In this document: positions 6,681-10,715 of the stretch, in pieces
How the letters are laid out: each line of letters begins with the position of its first letter
Position numbering within the stretch: position 1 is the stretch's first letter
NCBI GenBank assembly: GCA_902496375.1
Contig: CABVAS010000034.1
Coordinates: 1 to 10,715, forward strand
DNA from: an uncultured Collinsella sp.
GTDB lineage: Bacteria > Actinomycetota > Coriobacteriia > Coriobacteriales > Coriobacteriaceae
DNA: 10,715 nucleotides
Direction: 5' to 3'
Program-made: the position numbers and the translations under genes
Notes under the pieces: generated by a model
Told to the model about the DNA's origin: nothing
The model's input: the letters and a program-made list of their open reading frames with translations, nothing else
The model's database searches: none

Positions 6681-6742
6681 TGTTGATTGGGGACAGACTT
6701 AAATGAGCGTTTTCACGCATTTAAGTCTGTCCCCAATCAACA
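6681..6742. repeat. REP-like perfect palindrome with 25-bp arms
   Basis: Positions 6681-6705 are the exact reverse complement of 6718-6742, around a 12-base centre. The arms contain GGGGACAGACTTAAATG, and the centre can form a smaller GCGT/ACGC hairpin (6707-6718). A long, perfect intergenic palindrome with no open frame or flanking duplication resembles REP elements mobilised by RAYT (REP-associated tyrosine transposase) enzymes; no such gene is in the window. Its T-poor 3' side makes it a weak terminator, although it lies only 18 bases after the ftsH terminator. Family membership is my inference; the symmetry is directly visible. Confidence 0.85.
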
Positions 6743-6771
6743 TTGCTGCGGCACTTTGCTCGGCTAAAGCG

Positions 6772-6777
6772 TACAAT
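6772..6777 (+). promoter_or_regulatory. Candidate -10 element for the aminotransferase gene
   Basis: TACAAT lies 24 bases before the aminotransferase ATG and 29 bases after the palindrome. No -35 match occurs at 16-18 bases upstream. The region where a -35 would sit (around 6749-6755) directly follows the palindrome. Confidence 0.5.
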
Positions 6778-6801
6778 AGCGCCTATGCGAAAGGGGAACA
6801 G

Positions 6802-7986
6802 ATGATCAACGAAACTATGTATGCTCGCGGTGCGGAAAGCTCCATCATCCGTGAGATTTTTAGCTATGGCCTTGAGCGCAAGGCGCAGATCGGTGCGGAA
6901 AACGTATTCGATTTTTCGCTGGGCAATCCGAGCGTTCCGGCACCCGCTGCTGTGGCGGAGTCCATTAAGAAGGCCCTGGAGCTGCCGAGCGACCAGCTGC
7001 ACGGCTACACGCCCGCACCGGGCCTGCCGCAATGTCGTGCCGCTGTGGCCGAATCGCTCAACCGCCGCTTTGACACGAGCTATGAGGGCAAAGACGTCTT
7101 TATGACGGTGGGTGCCGCGGCTTCGCTCACCTGCGCGCTCAACGCCGTTACGAATCCGGGCGACGAGGTTATTGTTATCGCCCCGTACTTTCCGGAGTAT
7201 CGCGTTTGGATTGAGAAGGCCGGCTGCACGTGTGTCGAGGCGCTTGCCAACGAGGACACATTCCAGCTGAGCGTGGATAACGTATTCAAGGCGATCACCG
7301 ACAAGACGGCAGCCGTCATTATCGACTCGCCCAACAACCCGACCGGTGCCGTATATACGCGCGACACGCTGACGCGACTGGCCAATGTTCTGCGCGAGGC
7401 CAACGCTCAGCGCGATCCCGAGAATCCGATTATGCTCATCTCGGATGAGCCGTACCGCGAGATCGTGTACGGTGCCGAGGTGCCTTGGGTGCCCTCGATC
7501 TACGAGCACACCATCGTGTGCTACTCGTATTCCAAGTCGCTGTCGCTGCCGGGTGAGCGCGTGGGGTGGAGCTTGGTTCCCAACACCAATCCGCAGGCTG
7601 CCCGTCTGATGCCGGCCGTTGCCGGTGCCGCCCGTACGCTGGGCTTCGTGTGCGCGCCGGCGCTCTTTCAGCGCGTAATTATCGACTGCATCGATGAGCC
7701 GAGTGACGTTGAGGCCTATGCACGCAACCGCACCGCGCTTACCGACGCACTAGCGGAGTACGGCTACACCTATGTTGAGCCGGATGGTGCATTCTACCTG
7801 TGGGTGAAGGCGCTGGAACCCGATGCGAATGCGTTTTGCGAGCGTGCAAAGAAGTATGAGTTGCTTGCGGTTCCCTCGGACAGCTTTGGTATGCCGGGTT
7901 GGTTCCGCCTGGGCTATTGCGTGAGTTACGAAACGATTATCAATTCGCTACCCGCTTGGAAACAGTTGGCGGACGAGTATCGTTAA
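6802..7986 (+). CDS. Pyridoxal-phosphate-dependent class I/II aminotransferase
   Basis: This 394-residue fold-type I enzyme should move amino groups between an amino acid and a 2-oxo acid using PLP. The sequence shows SLGNPSVPAP (39-48), YTPAPGLPQCR (69-79), the family SPNNPTG motif (176-182), DEPYRE with PLP-contacting Asp and Tyr (215-220), and SYSKSLSLPGERVGW (242-256), where K245 is the expected Schiff-base lysine. An Arg in WFRLGY near the end fits the substrate-carboxylate contact. It resembles AspB-type enzymes, but the substrate cannot be assigned from sequence. The ATG at 6802 is chosen because AAAGGGGA precedes it by about five bases and a -10 candidate lies just upstream. The open frame extends back to 6703, but that segment is the palindrome and promoter. 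It is probably transcribed alone. Confidence 0.93.
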   Translation: MINETMYARGAESSIIREIFSYGLERKAQIGAENVFDFSLGNPSVPAPAAVAESIKKALELPSDQLHGYTPAPGLPQCRAAVAESLNRRFDTSYEGKDVFMTVGAAASLTCALNAVTNPGDEVIVIAPYFPEYRVWIEKAGCTCVEALANEDTFQLSVDNVFKAITDKTAAVIIDSPNNPTGAVYTRDTLTRLANVLREANAQRDPENPIMLISDEPYREIVYGAEVPWVPSIYEHTIVCYSYSKSLSLPGERVGWSLVPNTNPQAARLMPAVAGAARTLGFVCAPALFQRVIIDCIDEPSDVEAYARNRTALTDALAEYGYTYVEPDGAFYLWVKALEPDANAFCERAKKYELLAVPSDSFGMPGWFRLGYCVSYETIINSLPAWKQLADEYR

Positions 7987-8003
7987 AAGTAAAGCGCTCT
8001 GCC

Positions 8004-8009
8004 TACAAT
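8004..8009 (+). promoter_or_regulatory. Candidate -10 element upstream of a leader hairpin
   Basis: TACAAT lies 18 bases after the aminotransferase stop. A transcript from it would start near 8016, so the hairpin at 8021-8051 would sit almost at its 5' end. No -35 box is evident. It may be a distal promoter for the PHP gene or a chance match. Confidence 0.3.
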
Positions 8010-8020
8010 GTTTTACGTGA

Positions 8021-8051
8021 AACGGGGTTTGGTGTTAAGCCAGACCCCGTT
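8021..8051 (+). terminator. Hairpin after the aminotransferase gene, lacking a T tract
   Basis: A 12-bp stem (8021-8032 with 8040-8051, one G-T pair) has a seven-base loop and a GGGG/CCCC core. It sits 34 bases after the aminotransferase stop, where a terminator is expected, but it runs into GTCATGG rather than T residues. It could be a U-less terminator, an mRNA-stabilising hairpin, or a 5' leader structure for transcripts begun at 8004-8009. Confidence 0.5.
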
Positions 8052-8084
8052 GTCATGGACGTTGTGTCTTTGGGATGGAGTGGT

Positions 8085-8114
8085 TTTACGACTATCGAAG
8101 GCTATGCGTACAAT
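8085..8114 (+). promoter_or_regulatory. Predicted promoter of the PHP phosphoesterase gene
   Basis: TTTACG at 8085-8090 (four of six matches to TTGACA) is separated by 18 bases from TACAAT at 8109-8114. This is the best-formed promoter in the window and leaves a leader of about 30 bases holding the AAGGAG ribosome site at 8141-8146. Confidence 0.55.
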
Positions 8115-8151
8115 GAATATAAGCGACGGCCGTGCCAGATAAGGAGACCTG

Positions 8152-8973
8152 ATGCCCTACCTGCTTTCTTGTGACATTCATACCCATACGATATTCTCCG
8201 CGCATGCATATTCGACCATTGAGGAGAATGTGTACTGGGCGGCAGAGCGTGGCCTGCAGGTGCTCGGATCTGCCGACCATCTGAGCTCTATGGTTACGGC
8301 TTGCCCCAATGACCTGCGCAGTTACCAATTCTTTATCAACCAGGATATCTGGCCGCGCATTTGGAGCGGCGTGCTGGTGCTGCGTGGTGCCGAGGCCGAT
8401 ATCGTTTCGCTGGACGGAAGCCTGTTTGGTGAGGACACTCCAGTCACGCTCGATATTGCCGGCGATTCGTACAGCCGTCAGCATTCGCTGTTCGATTTGG
8501 TTACGCGAAATTTGGATTATTTGGTTGCGAGCGTGCATAATCCGCAGATTGCTGAAGGCGCGACGCTGGCCCAGACGACCGAGATGTATATCAATGCCCT
8601 GGAGCACCCCAAGGTGTTCATGCTGGGTCACACGGGGCGTTCGGGCGTGCCGTTCGATATCGACGAGGTGCTGTTGGCAGCTAAGGCCAAGCACAAGATT
8701 ATCGAGATCAACAACCATAGTCTTGAACACGGTGTCGACACTGAGCATTGGGCCGTATGCCGCAAGATCGCCGAGCGCTGCGCCGAGCTGGGCGTGGGCA
8801 TTGGCGTGTCAACCGATGCCCACATTGGCATGGCCATTGGCAAGCTCGATCACGCGCGCAAGATGCTCGACGAGATTCACTTCCCGCTGGATTTGATCGT
8901 GACGCGCGACCGCGAGACGCTGCTGCGCGAGATGGCGGCAGCCGGCGTGTGCGATCTGCGCAATGGGATGTAG
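8152..8973 (+). CDS. PHP-domain metal-dependent phosphoesterase, YcdX-like
   Basis: A 273-residue enzyme of the polymerase-and-histidinol-phosphatase (PHP) fold, likely a cytoplasmic phosphatase with a trinuclear metal site. The expected ligands of the YcdX subfamily are all visible in order: H10 and H12 (DIHTHT), H18 (SAHAYS), H43 (ADH), E81 (RGAEAD), H129 (SVHNP), H160 (LGH), D222 and H224 (STDAH). IWPRIWSGVLVLRGAEA and IIEINNHS are also YcdX-like. It is longer than E. coli YcdX because of an insertion at about 88-118. The substrate is unknown; histidinol-phosphate activity is not implied, since no histidine genes are near. The start has AAGGAG five bases upstream and a promoter at 8085-8114. 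It converges on the rlmD-like gene with a terminator between. Confidence 0.92.
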   Translation: MPYLLSCDIHTHTIFSAHAYSTIEENVYWAAERGLQVLGSADHLSSMVTACPNDLRSYQFFINQDIWPRIWSGVLVLRGAEADIVSLDGSLFGEDTPVTLDIAGDSYSRQHSLFDLVTRNLDYLVASVHNPQIAEGATLAQTTEMYINALEHPKVFMLGHTGRSGVPFDIDEVLLAAKAKHKIIEINNHSLEHGVDTEHWAVCRKIAERCAELGVGIGVSTDAHIGMAIGKLDHARKMLDEIHFPLDLIVTRDRETLLREMAAAGVCDLRNGM

Positions 8974-8993
8974 CGGAGTTTATAAACCAAGCG

Positions 8994-9028
8994 AAGGGGG
9001 CGGCCCAGGCGGGTCGCCCCCTTTCTTG
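8994..9028 (+). terminator. Terminator between the PHP gene and the rlmD-like gene
   Basis: A 13-bp stem (8994-9006 with 9011-9023, one G-T pair) rich in G/C has a four-base loop and is followed by TTTCTT. It starts 20 bases after the PHP stop. On the other strand the stem is followed by CGCTTGG, so it may halt the convergent gene less efficiently. Confidence 0.85.
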
Positions 9029-9051
9029 TCCCAAAAATCTACTGAGGTTGG

Positions 9052-10500
9052 TTAGCGGCGTTCGAGGACCGCTACGGTTTCGGTGTGGTCGGTGTGAGGG
9101 AACATGTCGACGGGCGTGATCTTGAGCAGGCAATAGCCTCCGTCGAGGAGCTGATGCAGGTCGCGCTCTTGAGTTACGGGGTTGCAGCTGATATAGGTGA
9201 TGCGGCGCGGCTTAAGCGCGCAGGCAGCTTCGAGGAACTCGGGCGTGGAGCCGGCGCGCGGCGGATCGATGGAAAGGACATCGACCCGCTCGTTGTTATC
9301 GGCGGCATCCAGGATGTAATCGGTGGCGTCGTCGGCCATAAACCAAGCGCTGCGGGTGAGGCCGTTGAGCTCGGCATTGCGGCGTGCGTCGGCAATGCCC
9401 GCCGGGTTGCGCTCCACGCCGAGCAGCATAATGCCGATACCCTTGTTCTGGGCATCTTTAGCTGCGCAAAGACCGATGGTACCGCTGCCACAGTAGGCAT
9501 CCATGAGCACATCGCCCTGGTGCAAATCCATGCCGTCGATAGCGAGCTGATAGAGCAGCTCGGTCTGTTGCGGGTTGGTCTGATAAAACGCGGTGGGGGA
9601 GATGTCGAATTCGCAGCCGAGCAGCTGGTCGTGCATGCATTCGGCGCCATACACGATGCGGGTTTCCTCGCCGAGGATGGCGTTGCCGGGACGTCCGTTG
9701 ATGTTTTGGGCGACGGTGACGATGCGCGGATCGAGTGCGGCGACAGCCTCAAAGAACTCCTGCGCATGCGGCAAGTCGCGCTGAGCGGTCACGAGCGTGA
9801 CCATGACCTGGTCGGTACGCCAACCGCAGCGGACGACGGCATAGCGGAGCAAGCCCAGATGCTTGTCCTCGTTAAAGGCGGGAATGTGCAGGCGCTCAGC
9901 TTCGCGTGCGATGCCGTTAAGAATCTGACGAGCGCCCGGTGCCTCGACAGGGCATTCGGGAACAGCAACGATTCTGTGCGTGCCGCGCTCAAAAAAGCCG
10001 CAGCGGACAGCACCCTCCTTACCAGGAGCAAAGGGAGTGGCAGCCTTATGGCGAAAACCGCGCGGCGCAGGATATTTGCCCGGGTCGCCCAGGGTGACGC
10101 CCATACCGCGAATGGGGTCGACGCTAATGCCCTCGCGCTCGCAAAGGGTAGCAAAAAGCTCCTCCATGGCGGCCTGCTTGGCTGCCAACTGCTTCTTATA
10201 AGGACGATTGAGCGCCGTACACCCACCGCAAGCTTTCATGATCGAACAGGGAGACTTGGGGTCCACAGCCTTACGCGCAGGCGAAACCGGATCTTTATGC
10301 GGGCGCTTGGAACGAGTCTGAGGTGACTTGTCCTCGCCCTGACGAGAGCCGGGACGCTTGGCCTTAGTTCTGCTCTTGGTCGATTTGCTTTTTGCAGTTT
10401 TGGAAGACTTGGATTTCGTAGAAGATTTCTCCTCCTTCAACCCCTCAGCCGCCTCTACCAAAGCACGACGAGCCCTACGCTCCGCACGAGATTCTGCCAT
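9052..10500 (-). CDS. rlmD: 23S rRNA (uracil-C5)-methyltransferase, RlmD/RumA type
   Basis: A 482-residue SAM-dependent enzyme making 5-methyluridine in RNA, most likely 23S rRNA (U1939 for RlmD; RlmCD enzymes also modify U747, and the site cannot be read here). Residues C85, C91 and C94 (C-x5-C-x2-C) with C183 (PECPVEAP) match the [4Fe-4S] ligands of RumA. The methyltransferase domain has FYQTNPQQTE (305-314), SAM loop DAYCGSGTIGL (334-344), DPPRAG (412-417), catalytic C439 in YISCNP and base E474 in HTDHTETVAVLE. The first about 80 residues are a Lys/Ser/Arg-rich tail where a TRAM domain is often found. The ATG at 10500 follows GTGGAG by six bases; an in-frame GTG at 10512 is inside that ribosome site. 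A TACAAT -10 candidate lies upstream. Confidence 0.93.
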   Translation of the reverse strand: MAESRAERRARRALVEAAEGLKEEKSSTKSKSSKTAKSKSTKSRTKAKRPGSRQGEDKSPQTRSKRPHKDPVSPARKAVDPKSPCSIMKACGGCTALNRPYKKQLAAKQAAMEELFATLCEREGISVDPIRGMGVTLGDPGKYPAPRGFRHKAATPFAPGKEGAVRCGFFERGTHRIVAVPECPVEAPGARQILNGIAREAERLHIPAFNEDKHLGLLRYAVVRCGWRTDQVMVTLVTAQRDLPHAQEFFEAVAALDPRIVTVAQNINGRPGNAILGEETRIVYGAECMHDQLLGCEFDISPTAFYQTNPQQTELLYQLAIDGMDLHQGDVLMDAYCGSGTIGLCAAKDAQNKGIGIMLLGVERNPAGIADARRNAELNGLTRSAWFMADDATDYILDAADNNERVDVLSIDPPRAGSTPEFLEAACALKPRRITYISCNPVTQERDLHQLLDGGYCLLKITPVDMFPHTDHTETVAVLERR

Positions 10501-10537
10501 CAATAACTCCACTAATTCATGAATTAAAGCTGCAAGT

Positions 10538-10543
10538 ATTGTA
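10538..10543 (-). promoter_or_regulatory. Candidate -10 element for the rlmD-like gene
   Basis: On the minus strand this reads TACAAT, 37 bases before the ATG at 10500. The nearest TTG-type sequence (TTGTAT, 10566-10571) is 22 bases away, too far for a standard -35. Confidence 0.45.
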
Positions 10544-10655
10544 CCGTGCCAAGCTAGCAGACGATATACAAGCGGTTTATTCGTGTCAGTGATAAGCCCA
10601 ACGACGGTTGCCCGCCGCGTGAGGGGTGTGGGGGTTAAGTTTATCGCGAGTTCCG

Positions 10656-10692
10656 CACGAACAGGAGGCCACTTAATGTGGCCTCCGTCGTG
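10656..10692. other. Two-part hairpin near the window end
   Basis: A 9-bp GC-rich stem (10664-10672 with 10678-10686) carries a five-base loop. An outer 5-bp stem, CACGA/TCGTG (10656-10660 with 10688-10692), extends it across a small internal loop. Neither strand has a T tract after it, so it is not a classical terminator. It may be the end of a gene to the right, a leader structure, or a dispersed repeat; the window edge prevents a decision. Confidence 0.5.
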
Positions 10693-10715
10693 AGCAGGAC
10701 TGTAGAGCAGGAAAC

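Larger units (their letters stand above)
10501..10715. other. Intergenic region upstream of the rlmD-like gene
   Basis: This non-coding stretch contains the minus-strand -10 candidate near 10540 and the hairpin at 10656-10692. I see no tRNA, no riboswitch I can name and no supported small gene. The minus frame of the methyltransferase stays open to the window edge, but with no start codon or ribosome site before 10512. Confidence 0.5.

Noticed and set aside
4339..6720. Very long leftward open frame (793 codons) opposite ftsH
   Set aside because: It covers ftsH, its terminator and part of the palindrome, and its composition is that of an antisense shadow. FtsH on the + strand has every family motif.
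6703..6801. In-frame N-terminal extension of the aminotransferase starting at 6703
   Set aside because: Those codons lie in the palindrome and promoter and have no ribosome site; the ATG at 6802 has AAAGGGGA before it and starts the family-like sequence.
8055..8174. Possible 39-codon small gene in front of and overlapping the PHP gene
   Set aside because: There is no ribosome site before its ATG, it runs through the PHP promoter and leader, and its product resembles nothing I recognise.
9085..10326. Long rightward open frame (413 codons) opposite the methyltransferase gene
   Set aside because: It is the mirror of a gene with complete catalytic and iron-sulfur motifs, and it has no ribosome site or recognisable domain.
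10501..10713. Methyltransferase frame open to the right edge of the window
   Set aside because: It contains no ATG, GTG or TTG before 10512, and the ATG at 10500 has a proper ribosome site and an upstream -10 candidate. Seventy open codons can occur by chance.

Overview
The window looks like a stretch of ordinary chromosome from a moderately GC-rich Gram-positive bacterium. My best guess is a Coriobacteriia member such as Collinsella. This rests on the codon use, the flavour of the FtsH and TilS proteins, and the tilS-hpt-ftsH gene order common in Gram-positives. It is an inference from reading, not from a search. I see no phage, integrase, transposase gene, CRISPR array, tRNA or rRNA.

Layout from left to right. 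A strong terminator (16-47) closes a gene outside the window. A leftward gene (112-579) encodes an unrecognised 155-residue protein with one C-terminal membrane segment. After an AT-rich divergent intergenic region comes a rightward Hsp20-type small heat-shock protein (857-1288). It faces a leftward WalJ/YycJ-like metallo-beta-lactamase-fold hydrolase (1371-2180), and the two share a bidirectional terminator. Divergent from the hydrolase runs the main block: tilS (tRNA-Ile lysidine synthetase), hpt (hypoxanthine phosphoribosyltransferase) and ftsH (membrane AAA+ zinc protease), with hpt and ftsH one base apart. A terminator follows ftsH, then a perfect 25-bp-arm palindrome (6681-6742) resembling a REP-type repeat. 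Next are a class I/II PLP aminotransferase (6802-7986), a YcdX-like PHP-domain metal phosphoesterase (8152-8973), and a convergent leftward RlmD/RumA-type 23S rRNA m5U methyltransferase (9052-10500). The window ends in a non-coding stretch with a hairpin.

Functional themes are translation quality and RNA modification (tilS, rlmD-like), protein quality control (Hsp20, FtsH), and nucleotide and amino-acid metabolism (hpt, aminotransferase). The tilS-hpt-ftsH neighbourhood is a known conserved cluster. The other genes look like independent housekeeping units with their own promoters.

The features most worth a second look are non-coding: the REP-like palindrome, a TACAAT hexamer in front of several genes with mostly no matching -35 box, an inverted repeat in front of hsp20, and hairpins at 8021-8051 and 10656-10692. 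I do not see a convincing new multi-gene system here.
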